Position numbers and translations under genes: made by a program
NCBI GenBank assembly: GCA_016785015.1
Contig: JADHTJ010000020.1
Span: 1-47,906 of the forward strand
DNA: 47,906 nt
Reading direction: 5' to 3'
Source of the DNA: Anaerolineales bacterium
GTDB taxonomy: Bacteria; Chloroflexota; Anaerolineae; Anaerolineales; UBA11858
Shown: positions 40,605 to 47,906 of the stretch, piece after piece
Position numbering within the stretch: the first letter of the stretch is position 1
Layout: each line of letters begins with the position of its first letter
The notes under the pieces: generated by a model
Databases searched by the model: none
What the model was told of the DNA's origin: nothing
What the model saw: the letters and a program-made list of their open reading frames with translations, nothing else

Positions 40605-41385
40605 ACTTAAGCTTCCGTGAAATTGCCTGTTTCGTCAAAGAGAGCCGTAACCTTCCAAGATGGTGGAGATACTCCAGGCATTGTCGCCAGGTCACTTTGC
40701 TGCCGCCTTTGCACCGCTCCTGGAAAACGTACCCGACTTCTTCGATATGCCTGACGTCACCTTTAGCCAGTATCTCGATCAAAATTTTGTAGCCCACGGG
40801 ATTAAGTGACCTGTCGGCAATCGTCTTCCGCTTACCCAGGAAATAGCCACTCATTGGGTCACTGACTCGCCCGAGAACTTCCGGCAGCAGGACCAATCCC
40901 AACGCCTGTTCTCCACGAGACAAAAGTTGTCGAAAGATATTCCAATCGCTGACGCCTCCACCGCGGACGTGACGGCTGGCAACAGCCAAATCTGCTCCCA
41001 GCCTGATCACTTCCAGCAAATTCAACACCATCCCCGGCGAGTGCTGCAAATCCCCATCCATTACACCCAGAACTTCTCCTTCCGCTGCCTGCCAACCCCC
41101 CAACACGGCTGTGGAAAGGCCGCGCTCACCCTGACGACGGATCACTTTGAGTTGGGGATACCCAATGGCGAATGCCTGAACTGCTTCCCATGTCCGGTCT
41201 GGGCAGTCATCATCCACTACGATGATTTCGTAATCACCAGGCAAATGCTGGTTGAGTAGCCCAACCAACGAACCCAACAACGGTTCGATGTTTTCCCGTT
41301 CGTTATAGGTGGGAATCACCAGCGAAAAAAAAGACCTTATGCGGCGCGCACAGGCCAAATGGTGATGCGGAACCAAAGAAATCAC
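40603..41385 (-). CDS. GT2 glycosyltransferase, polyprenyl-phosphate mannose synthase-like
   Basis: About 260 residues. FSLVIPTYNERENIEPLLGSL, IIVVDDDCPDRTWEAV, GVMDGDLQHSPGMV (DxD) and SRHVRGGGVSDWNIFRQLLSRG are DPM1 hallmarks. It makes a polyprenyl-phosphate sugar used by GT-C enzymes; no C-terminal membrane domain is present, as in the soluble subgroup. GTG 41385 overlaps the GT4 stop as GTGA, so this start is chosen over TTG 41388. Its TAA stop straddles the IS junction: the T is from the target duplication and AA from the IS end, and the uninterrupted sequence would also give TAA, so the protein is unchanged. Confidence 0.88.
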   Translation of the reverse strand: MISLVPHHHLACARRIRSFFSLVIPTYNERENIEPLLGSLVGLLNQHLPGDYEIIVVDDDCPDRTWEAVQAFAIGYPQLKVIRRQGERGLSTAVLGGWQAAEGEVLGVMDGDLQHSPGMVLNLLEVIRLGADLAVASRHVRGGGVSDWNIFRQLLSRGEQALGLVLLPEVLGRVSDPMSGYFLGKRKTIADRSLNPVGYKILIEILAKGDVRHIEEVGYVFQERCKGGSKVTWRQCLEYLHHLGRLRLSLTKQAISRKLK

Positions 41386-42485
41386 CAAACATGTGCGCCA
41401 GAGCTGAGTATTTGGAGGTACTGTTCAGCCACCCTTTCCCACGTGAAATCAGTTAATACACGAGCGCGCCCTGCTTCACCCATCACCCGCCGGCGTACAG
41501 CATCACTCAACAATTCCACGATTGCACTGGCAACCGCGTCCCTATCTTCTTCGTTTACCATCATTCCGTAATCCGACGCGATCAATTCGTCGAACGGCGG
41601 TTGCCGTGCAACGATCGCTGGTACGCCGCACGCCAGCGATTCTAAGGTAGTTAGCGACGAAGCCTCCCCGCGCGACAAGATGAGAGACAGATCGGCCACC
41701 TGGTAATAAGATACAACATCTTGTTGTGCACCCATAAATCGCACACAAGATTCAAGCCCTAATTCCCGCGTCAATTTCTCCAAATCCGCGCGATTTGGCC
41801 CATCCCCTAGCACGAGATAGACAGTTTCGGGGTGGTCGTGCAATACCTGCGGCAGCGCACGCAATACCCACTGTACCCCCTTGCGTTCTTCAAGCGCGGC
41901 TGCCGTGATAAGCACGGGGACGTTGAGGGGAAGATTTAGCTCGTGGCGCATTCGAACTCGGGCTGAAGAATCTGGTTGGAACCGTTCGGAGTCCACCCCA
42001 TGGTGAATCACCTGACTTGTGCGCCCAAAAAATTCTTGTACGCCATCAGCTACGAACTGGCTGACCGAAACGATCTGCGCGGCACGCTTGGCGAGTTTAT
42101 AACGCAGGAATTCGTGGTAACGGTGCGGCACCTGATCATACGGATAATGAAACACGATGCCGAAACGCTGCTGGCGCGCCAGGGTAAGTGCTTCCGCCTC
42201 GCCGTAGCCTGCAAAGAAAATCCAGACAAAATCATACGCCTGAGTGAGCAAATTCCAAACATAAAACGGAACAACCAAACTGGCCGCGTAATAGCGCAAG
42301 GTAGGCATACGGTGGACGCGTACCTGCGATTCAAGCGTCTCAATCTGTATCGGTTGAGGCCAGCGCCACGTCAATAGATGCACTTCTATCTCACGCCGCG
42401 CCAGGGTATTTGCCAGATTGAGTATATAGCGTTCGATACCACGTGGGTAGCGAGAAAGAAAGGGATGAATAAAGGCGATGCGCAT
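41382..42485 (-). CDS. GT4 family glycosyltransferase
   Basis: 367 residues. IHPFLSRYPRGIERYILNLANTL, VIHHGVDSERFQPDSSA, LITAAALEERKGVQWVLRAL and the donor site SRGEASSLTTLESLACGVPAIVARQPPFDE match GT4, with the usual E-x7-E pattern modified to E-x8-E here (EASSLTTLE, as seen in some branches). The ATG has a poor Shine-Dalgarno. Upstream is a 200-nt non-coding region with repeat-like features, so a promoter may lie there, but I could not identify one. Confidence 0.88.
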   Translation of the reverse strand: MRIAFIHPFLSRYPRGIERYILNLANTLARREIEVHLLTWRWPQPIQIETLESQVRVHRMPTLRYYAASLVVPFYVWNLLTQAYDFVWIFFAGYGEAEALTLARQQRFGIVFHYPYDQVPHRYHEFLRYKLAKRAAQIVSVSQFVADGVQEFFGRTSQVIHHGVDSERFQPDSSARVRMRHELNLPLNVPVLITAAALEERKGVQWVLRALPQVLHDHPETVYLVLGDGPNRADLEKLTRELGLESCVRFMGAQQDVVSYYQVADLSLILSRGEASSLTTLESLACGVPAIVARQPPFDELIASDYGMMVNEEDRDAVASAIVELLSDAVRRRVMGEAGRARVLTDFTWERVAEQYLQILSSGAHVW

Positions 42486-42504
42486 GGTGTTTTATCTATT
42501 AACA

Positions 42505-42654
42505 GGAGTTACGCAGCTTGCTGGTTGAGTAGCGTTTTGGGTTGAACCTGCCGAAACCAGGGCGTATCGAAACCTAGAACTGCGGCCAAACGTGGTTTCA
42601 ATACAGCTCTTAGCTTACTCACCGACGTTTTGGTTTCAACTGATGCGTAAGTAC
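42505..42654. repeat. MITE-like or IS-relic sequence between two glycosyltransferase genes
   Basis: The ends carry inverted TTACGCA (42509-42515) and TGCGTAA (42644-42650), in a 150-nt region without a gene. GTTACGCAGC at 42508-42517 is also the end sequence of the IS at 39454-40604 (right end). This may be a small non-autonomous element or a remnant. Inside is the interspersed repeat at 42523-42574. The 69-codon open frame across it is not convincing as a gene. Confidence 0.4.
42523..42574. repeat. REP-like interspersed repeat
   Basis: Starts GGTTGAGTAGCG and ends GGGCGTATCGAAACC, the ends of a palindrome-containing intergenic repeat that I know from other GC-moderate to GC-rich bacterial genomes. 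The middle part differs and the internal pairing is poor, so this is a divergent copy. Only one is seen in the window. Confidence 0.45.
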
Positions 42655-42687
42655 TGTATAAACTGAGAGCCCAAACATCATTCAGTC

Positions 42688-43596
42688 CTATGTCCCTGAT
42701 AGACATGTACCAATCCACCCTATTGTCTGTTCACAGAACGAACCGATTGTTTTCATTGTCAAACCAACTCGGGCCGCGCTAGTAAGCGCCCGCAAAGCAA
42801 GTTTGAATTGACATCGTCGTAAACGCTGGCCAAGCACAAGCGCCAACCGATTCGACATATAATCATCATGCTCATTTGCATTTTTCAAACCCACAAAGTT
42901 CCAATATCGTCTGGAAACGATACTCCATTCTGTCAGAAAAAGATCGAAGCCAGCAGATTCGCCTTTGGATGATTCGTGTATTCGAAATCGCACCAGGGAT
43001 TTGTCAATACCAATCACAGGGCACTCTGGCAAAACGCGCATCATCAACTCATAATCCATGCAATAGTGCAGGTTTTCTGCAAGTGGGCCGACTTTTTCTA
43101 CTATGGATCGGGGAATAAATATGCCTGGCTGGTGCCAACTCCATTCTTTCGACCAAAATTTGGCCATCTGATCTAACTTCAGTCGCTGCAACACAATCCT
43201 TTCCCGCCCGGTGCTCTGCCACCAATTGATCACCGGCCCGGCGACAAGACTCCCGGGACATTCTAAGTAAGCCTCCCCCACTGCATGCAAGGCACCGGGT
43301 AAGTATACGTCGTCTGCATTCAACCAGGTGACCAACTCGCCCGTGCAGCGTGCGATGCCTTTATTGATGGCGTGTGACTGCCCCCGGTCCGGTTCGCTGA
43401 CCCAATATGAGAGATGTTGCTCATATTTGCGAATAATTTCTACACTTCCATCAGTGCTACCGCCGTCAATAATAATGTATTCGATGCACGGGTAGTCTTG
43501 CCATATTACACTCTGGATCGTCTCATCAATATACTGGGCTTGATTGAATGAGGGGGTGATGACAGAAATCCGCGGCAGATTATCCTTTACAGACAT
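42688..43596 (-). CDS. GT2 family glycosyltransferase
   Basis: 302 residues. ISVITPSFNQAQYIDETIQSVIWQDYP, YIIIDGGSTDGSVEII, VSEPDRGQSHAINKGI and VTWLNADDVYLPGAL (DD donor site) are a well-known GT2 subgroup with EPDxGQSDAxNKG. AAGGA lies close before ATG 43596, better than the TTG at 43671 that overlaps the methyltransferase gene. About 70 nt then separate it from that gene. The last residues reach into the repeat-like region. Confidence 0.89.
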   Translation of the reverse strand: MSVKDNLPRISVITPSFNQAQYIDETIQSVIWQDYPCIEYIIIDGGSTDGSVEIIRKYEQHLSYWVSEPDRGQSHAINKGIARCTGELVTWLNADDVYLPGALHAVGEAYLECPGSLVAGPVINWWQSTGRERIVLQRLKLDQMAKFWSKEWSWHQPGIFIPRSIVEKVGPLAENLHYCMDYELMMRVLPECPVIGIDKSLVRFRIHESSKGESAGFDLFLTEWSIVSRRYWNFVGLKNANEHDDYMSNRLALVLGQRLRRCQFKLALRALTSAARVGLTMKTIGSFCEQTIGWIGTCLSGT

Positions 43597-43667
43597 TTTC
43601 CTTCCCTCGGTGAACCACCGGAGATGTTCACCCCACAAGCTATGCAAGGGAATTGTGTCGCCAGCTT

Positions 43668-44480
43668 TCAATACATTTTTCTCAAGTAATTCCAGAGAGG
43701 TGACCGTGGTAACTCACTAAAGAGCCAACGCACTGTGCTATCTCTAATCCCACCACAAATCCAAATTCCCCACCAGGTATCCCGAATGTGATGAATGTTC
43801 CATCCCCTTCTTCTTAGATTCATACAGGCTAGATAACTTGTTGATAGATGGCCCGCGGTTAATGGCTGAGTATCATGAAGAAGCACAACGCCGCCCGGAC
43901 GAATAAACGGTTCAACTTTCAGAAAATCGTTGACAACATACTCAAAGTCGTGACATGCATCAATAATAGCGAGGTCGGCTGTCGAAGGAGAGAGAAAGTT
44001 TACCAGGTCCAATCTAAGTGTATTTTCGTAAACTTGGGTAACCCGACCATCGAATCCATACTTGCGATACACCCTTCCTATCTCGTCACGCTGTAAGGCA
44101 AAAGTTGTCATGTCGCCGCTCATTTGTTCTGGCAGGGCGTTTACTGTAACTACTTCAGCATTTGTTTGGCGACAAACGTTTGCCGCCATATTTCCATGTG
44201 CTGTTCCAAGTTCAATAACGAGTTGAGGATCTATCGCTTGAATCAGAGCAATAAATGGCAATAGGTCATTATTTTTATGATGACCATAATACGGAGGCAG
44301 GCAAATATCGTCATAAATTATTTCGCCAACGAACTGGTGCTCCCCACTGAAATCCAATTCAGGCAAATGGAACAAAGTGTATGGTAATCTGAGCTTCAAG
44401 TAGTTCAAGGCTTTGCCGGTAAAACTACCCTCTTGAAGAGACTTCCAGATACTAACCCACAAACCTTTGTTATTTCCCAT
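43668..44480 (-). CDS. Class I SAM-dependent methyltransferase-like protein (Methyltransf_24/CmcI type)
   Basis: 270 residues. IDPQLVIELGTAHGNMAANVC is the SAM-binding motif I (ELGTAxG), VVTVNALPEQ is in the position of motif II, ADLAIIDACHDFEYVVNDFLKVEPFIRPGGVVLLHDT is the typical second half with the acidic D and the HD pair. These proteins methylate hydroxyls of sugars in polysaccharide loci. Substrate unknown. It follows the GT4 gene by 12 nt. Confidence 0.82.
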   Translation of the reverse strand: MGNNKGLWVSIWKSLQEGSFTGKALNYLKLRLPYTLFHLPELDFSGEHQFVGEIIYDDICLPPYYGHHKNNDLLPFIALIQAIDPQLVIELGTAHGNMAANVCRQTNAEVVTVNALPEQMSGDMTTFALQRDEIGRVYRKYGFDGRVTQVYENTLRLDLVNFLSPSTADLAIIDACHDFEYVVNDFLKVEPFIRPGGVVLLHDTQPLTAGHLSTSYLACMNLRRRGWNIHHIRDTWWGIWICGGIRDSTVRWLFSELPRSPLWNYLRKMY

Positions 44481-44492
44481 AACAGTTCGTTT

Positions 44493-45743
44493 CTATTCCT
44501 GTAAATGCTGTTGTCTCGAAATGGCGCGTGTATAAAGCTCAAGGTTAAGGCAAGCTATCTTGACCGGGTTATATTCACAAGCTACTTTGTCACGCCCTGC
44601 CCGTCCCATCTTTGCACGCAACGACGGATCACGCGCGAGACGCACAATCGCATCAGCTAATTCATTCTCATCTCCGGGCGTCACTAAAAATCCACTTACT
44701 CCTTCATCCACCGTTTCAGGAATGCCTCCAATCCGCGAGGCTACGACCGGCTTACCTGCTGCCATCCCTTGCGCACAAGTGTACGAGAAACTTTCATAGA
44801 TCAGAGAGGGCACTACACAAATATCTGCGTTTCGATAACAATCCATTAAAGCCGTTTGATTCAAAGCACCCAAAAATTCGACTTGCGAATCTACGTTTTC
44901 TCCTATCAACATGGATTCCAACTCCGCACGTTGTGAGGTACCCCTGACAGTAGAACGATCGTAACCAACAAAAACAAACCGAGCTTGCGGTACCTCACGG
45001 ATTACGTGTGGAATGGCCTGAGTCAGTACAGTAACACCCTTACCTTTTTCTAAGCGTCCAACGTGGAGGATAGTGATTGGGTGATTGGGGGCGCGAGCGT
45101 TCGAGTGATCCGGCAATTGAGTAAAGGGATCAGGGAATCCTTCTAAAGACAGCGCGTTGGGGATCACCGCCACATTATGGATAGATACACCAGATTCGTT
45201 CGCGATTATCTGAGCCATGTCCCTAGATGGCGCTGATAGCGCATCTGCCCGTCGAATAAAATCTTTTTCGCACCATTCTACAATTCTCGTATCAGAAGAT
45301 GTTTCACGCCAGCCTAAATACTGCTTGAGAACAAAGCTGGGGGTATGACACCGGACAACAATCGGAACCCTCGATGTACGTGCAGAAAAAAAGCCTTCCG
45401 CATTGATCTCAGCAAACTCAATCAGGTCCAGCGGTTGCTGGTTTTGCAATTTCTGGATTACCTGACTGACACGCAAGCCATATACTAAATGAACCAACTG
45501 ATAAAAATAACGTCCCAACGCGGGCAAACGCCGTAAGTAATACCAATCACTGACCAGCAATCGTAGAATCCGAATTCCAGCCTTCTCTTGCACTGGCGGC
45601 ACATCCTCAGATACGCGTGCTGAGAGCACAGTCACTTTATGTCCCAGTTCCCGCAAGGCCAATGCCATGTGATAGTTATACATCCCGATTCCTCCCCAAC
45701 CTCCTTCCGGAGGGAAGGATTTGTGTACAAAAGCAATATGCAT
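44493..45743 (-). CDS. GT4 family glycosyltransferase
   Basis: 416 residues, full length. KSFPPEGGWGGIGMYNYHMALAL (glycine-rich acceptor loop), VVRCHTPSFVLKQYLGW, VIPNALSLEGFPDPF, ILHVGRLEKGKGVTVLTQAI and the donor site LIYESFSYTCAQGMAAGKPVVASRIGGIPE. A cytoplasmic retaining transferase. ATG 45743 lies 12 nt after the methyltransferase gene. Confidence 0.91.
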   Translation of the reverse strand: MHIAFVHKSFPPEGGWGGIGMYNYHMALALRELGHKVTVLSARVSEDVPPVQEKAGIRILRLLVSDWYYLRRLPALGRYFYQLVHLVYGLRVSQVIQKLQNQQPLDLIEFAEINAEGFFSARTSRVPIVVRCHTPSFVLKQYLGWRETSSDTRIVEWCEKDFIRRADALSAPSRDMAQIIANESGVSIHNVAVIPNALSLEGFPDPFTQLPDHSNARAPNHPITILHVGRLEKGKGVTVLTQAIPHVIREVPQARFVFVGYDRSTVRGTSQRAELESMLIGENVDSQVEFLGALNQTALMDCYRNADICVVPSLIYESFSYTCAQGMAAGKPVVASRIGGIPETVDEGVSGFLVTPGDENELADAIVRLARDPSLRAKMGRAGRDKVACEYNPVKIACLNLELYTRAISRQQHLQE

Positions 45744-45755
45744 AATTTACTCATT

Positions 45756-46391
45756 TCAAGATGGTTTAATTAATTGCCACTGAATTTCCACAAAATAAAA
45801 AGGAAGCATTTTTACCAACAAATCAGCGTTACTTGGGTTAGGTTGTTTGAGCAGCCAATTCATCCAATGGGAGATAGCGTTACTAAGAAACGTATCCAGC
45901 TTACGCATACGGTAGCGCTTCCAATTGAACAATGTCACCCTGGACGAAGTGTTCACCAATCGCCAGTAACTGTTTATTTCCTTGTAATAGGCTTTGGCGG
46001 CATGGGCATCAAAGAACTGGGCACTGCCAAAGGTAAACGCCATTTTATGCGTTGGGTCCACCCAGGCTGCCACAGAATATACATGGGGGACACTGATATA
46101 AGTGATACCGCCCGGCTGCAGAATACGATATGTTTCATCCAAGATTCGCTGGATATCTGCCAACACGAAATGTTCAATCACATGATTGAGATGAACTTCA
46201 CTGGCGCATCCGTCACCAAAAGGGTACGGGAAATCCAGGAGATCGTGGAGCACGTCAACCCCTGGCAGGGGTACGTTCTCCAAACCAATCGCTCCGGTTA
46301 CTTTATCGGTTCCGCATCCAAGGTCTAAAATCACGTCTTTCTGTATCCACTGATCAAATAGATTCAGCCAGAACCTTTTGGTAAACAACAA
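45756..46391 (-). CDS. Class I SAM-dependent methyltransferase (Methyltransf_11 type)
   Basis: 211 residues. Motif I VILDLGCGTDKVTGAIGLEN, VDVLHDLLDFPYPFGDG, HLNHVIEHFVLADIQRILDETYRILQPGGITYISVPH cover the fold (IEH and LQPGG). The start is uncertain: TTG 46391 overlaps the GT4 gene by 38 nt, and there is no ATG before motif I; GTG in front of ILDLGCG is an alternative that would shorten it by 19 codons. It probably methylates a sugar or acts on the lipid-linked unit; exact substrate unknown. Confidence 0.82.
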   Translation of the reverse strand: MLFTKRFWLNLFDQWIQKDVILDLGCGTDKVTGAIGLENVPLPGVDVLHDLLDFPYPFGDGCASEVHLNHVIEHFVLADIQRILDETYRILQPGGITYISVPHVYSVAAWVDPTHKMAFTFGSAQFFDAHAAKAYYKEINSYWRLVNTSSRVTLFNWKRYRMRKLDTFLSNAISHWMNWLLKQPNPSNADLLVKMLPFYFVEIQWQLIKPS

Positions 46392-47526
46392 AGCGCTGGT
46401 CTACATTGGCCTGTAGATTCCCCAGGTGTTGGATGTACTTTCGTCCTTTTTGTCCCAGCGTAAGACGGCGGCTATTGTCTGAAAGCAAGTTGACCAGTGC
46501 CGCCGCAAGCCCCTGAGGATCATTAGGTTCGACTAATAGACATGTCTCTCCATCCACAACCAACTCCGGAATCCCCCCCACCCTCGAAGCAACCACCGCC
46601 TTCCCCGCCGCCATGGCCTCGTACACCGTATTCGGTGAATTGTCCCAGCGCGAGGGAATCACACACAGGTCCGCCTGGTGGTAGTGTGCAAGTAACTCTG
46701 CTTTGGGCAAGAACGGATACAAGCTCACACCTTCGGGAACAGCCTGGCCATTGGGTTGGTACCCAAATATTCGAAATTCTACATTGGGGATAGATTGGCG
46801 AACTAGAGGAATCGCCTGAAGCAGCACATCCCCCCCTTTGACTGGGTCATTCCGGGCTGCAAACATCACAATTTTACCAGGATGATTTGCTCCGTTCGCT
46901 GACGGCTGATTATTTGCCAGTTGGGGATCGAGTGGATAAGGGATCACAGATTTCTTGCGGAAGGGTTGGTCGTTTTCTTCCTCCACAACATCTGCCATTG
47001 CCTGCGAGGGCGAAAGAACCCATTTAGCTCGGCGGATAAAAAAAAGCCCTAACCTGCGTTGGTACCAGTCCGCGCGGTGGACCGGTTTTCCCGCCTGTTT
47101 CAGGAATGTGTAGCGCGAGCCGTGCAAATGGCAAAGATAGGGGAATGATGGAAAGATGGCATGCCAGAAATCGCCGCCTTCGGAAAATTCGGCGATATCT
47201 ATGGGCGTCTCACGGTGGAGTCGCTCTAAGAAGCGGTACAACTGCCAGCCATGCTCCAAAGCCCGAAATGCCAGCGCACCTGTTTTCAAGATGGGGATTT
47301 TGCTGGCATACCAATGCAGGCTCCCTTTCAGCCTGGGGCGGTATATGGTAAGGCCCTCATCCTCAGCCACTAGGCCACATTCCGGGTACCAGGCAGCTAC
47401 AATACTGACTTTGTGACCGCGGCGGGCTAATTCGCGGCCCACCAACTGTACATATGTTCCCGCCCCTCCACCCCAACCAGGACGAGGATAGCCCATTTCA
47501 ACGTAAACGATGTGAAGTGAACGCAT
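46354..47526 (-). CDS. GT4 family glycosyltransferase
   Basis: 390 residues. VEMGYPRPGWGGGAGTYVQLVGRELARRGH is the glycine-rich N-terminal loop, HLHGSRYTFLKQ, VIPYPLDPQ, IVMFAARNDPVKGGDVLLQAI and the donor site SRWDNSPNTVYEAMAAGKAVVASRVGGIPELV. The frame opens at TTG 47553, overlapping the upstream gene by 4 nt; ATG 47526 is preferred because it starts directly before the fold. Translation is probably coupled to its neighbours. Confidence 0.9.
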   Translation of the reverse strand: MRSLHIVYVEMGYPRPGWGGGAGTYVQLVGRELARRGHKVSIVAAWYPECGLVAEDEGLTIYRPRLKGSLHWYASKIPILKTGALAFRALEHGWQLYRFLERLHRETPIDIAEFSEGGDFWHAIFPSFPYLCHLHGSRYTFLKQAGKPVHRADWYQRRLGLFFIRRAKWVLSPSQAMADVVEEENDQPFRKKSVIPYPLDPQLANNQPSANGANHPGKIVMFAARNDPVKGGDVLLQAIPLVRQSIPNVEFRIFGYQPNGQAVPEGVSLYPFLPKAELLAHYHQADLCVIPSRWDNSPNTVYEAMAAGKAVVASRVGGIPELVVDGETCLLVEPNDPQGLAAALVNLLSDNSRRLTLGQKGRKYIQHLGNLQANVDQRFVVYQKVLAESI

Positions 47527-47549
47527 CTTCTGTATCCGGTACCCTCTGT

Positions 47550-47906
47550 TCAATCCTCTCGCCGGGAAATGGCCTTGCCCCGCCGCATCAATTGTCTAAT
47601 TTTCAAGCGGAAAACGCGGGCAAGATGCTCCACCTGGTGGCGGTACTGATCCAGTAGCCAGAGTTTGCGCAGCCAGGGATAAAGCGACAATCTTAGCATC
47701 ACATGCATATCTATTATCCGTGGCAAGTCCGTTATTACAATACCAAGCCCTCCCCAGAGGCCATCCGGTTGCATTCCGCCTGGGATCAGGTCGAGATCAA
47801 CATAAACGTCCTGGCCAACCAATGCCGAAAGAATGCCTTTCCGACACGGAGGGTAATAGGTGTCATGAAAAACAATCACATCGCAGAAACGCATTGCATT
47901 CTTCAG
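47550..47906 (-). CDS. Methyltransferase-like protein, C-terminal part
   Basis: The frame is open to the right edge (119 codons) with no stop, and the ATG at 47894 is preceded in frame by LKNA, so the gene most likely starts outside the window. CDVIVFHDTYYPPCRKGI is the HD-containing end of a class I SAM methyltransferase (Methyltransf_24-like), followed by VYVDLDLIPGGMQPDGLWGG. The SAM-binding part would lie beyond the window, so this is an inference from one motif. It overlaps or abuts the GT4 gene that follows. Confidence 0.62.
   Translation of the reverse strand: MKNAMRFCDVIVFHDTYYPPCRKGILSALVGQDVYVDLDLIPGGMQPDGLWGGLGIVITDLPRIIDMHVMLRLSLYPWLRKLWLLDQYRHQVEHLARVFRLKIRQLMRRGKAISRRED

Noticed and set aside
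42509..42718. 69-codon minus-strand open frame between two glycosyltransferase genes
   Set aside because: It lies in repeat-like DNA and overlaps the end of the GT2 gene; the composition is unlike a protein of the locus and there is no Shine-Dalgarno.
1..47906. CRISPR array, tRNA or rRNA genes, riboswitches
   Set aside because: No regularly spaced short repeats, no cloverleaf or rRNA-like sequence, and no riboswitch consensus noticed on either strand by reading.

Overview
The window reads as chromosomal DNA of a bacterium of the Chloroflexota (Anaerolineae-like) type. This is an inference from gene content, not from a marker gene: a Wzz/BY-kinase operon with LysM proteins carrying an N-terminal Cys motif, DUF4012 and DUF2723 proteins, and long runs of GT2, GT4 and GT-C genes with moderate GC. 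I saw no rRNA, tRNA or CRISPR array.

Layout. (1) 1-432: start of a TnpB gene (IS200/IS605 type) running off the left edge, with a hairpin upstream. (2) 433-13631, all on the minus strand: the assembly and export end of a surface-polysaccharide locus. In transcription order it holds an O-antigen-ligase/Wzy-like protein, a small membrane protein, a fused Wzz/tyrosine autokinase, two LysM proteins with an identically spaced 4-Cys motif, a DUF4012 protein, a separately transcribed small secreted protein, a DUF2723 GT-C protein, a lipoprotein and a sugar-nucleotide epimerase. (3) 13688-22488: an accessory island made almost only of small addiction-type modules: two AAA/DUF4143 ATPases, HigBA-like, RHH/MazF, two copies of AbrB/PIN (one with its toxin deleted), RHH/PIN, MNT/HEPN, Phd/PIN (toxin frameshifted), BrnTA and a decayed HEPN fragment. 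Several have clear promoters with palindromic operators, and some look leaderless. (4) 22595-47906: the glycosyltransferase half of the polysaccharide locus, again all leftward except one IS. It has six GT4, six GT2, three intact GT-C membrane enzymes and one GT-C gene decayed by several lesions, a WecE-type aminotransferase, an SMR-type flippase candidate, a second Wzy-like protein, an acetyltransferase and three methyltransferase-like genes. One IS4-superfamily element with a 4-bp target duplication sits exactly at a gene-gene junction.

How it may work. Sugar nucleotides (epimerase, aminotransferase) feed the GT2/GT4 enzymes that build lipid-linked units. GT2 enzymes of the DPM type may load polyprenyl phosphate for the GT-C enzymes that decorate the polymer outside. 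The Wzy-like proteins polymerise or ligate, and the Wzz/BY-kinase sets chain length. The LysM and DUF4012 proteins probably act at the cell wall or envelope next to this machinery. No Wzx flippase, ABC exporter or initiating phosphoglycosyltransferase is visible, so the locus must continue beyond the window or draw on genes elsewhere. Many genes overlap by 1-8 nt, which points to long polycistronic transcripts. All functional calls are from reading motifs in the sequence; no database search was run.
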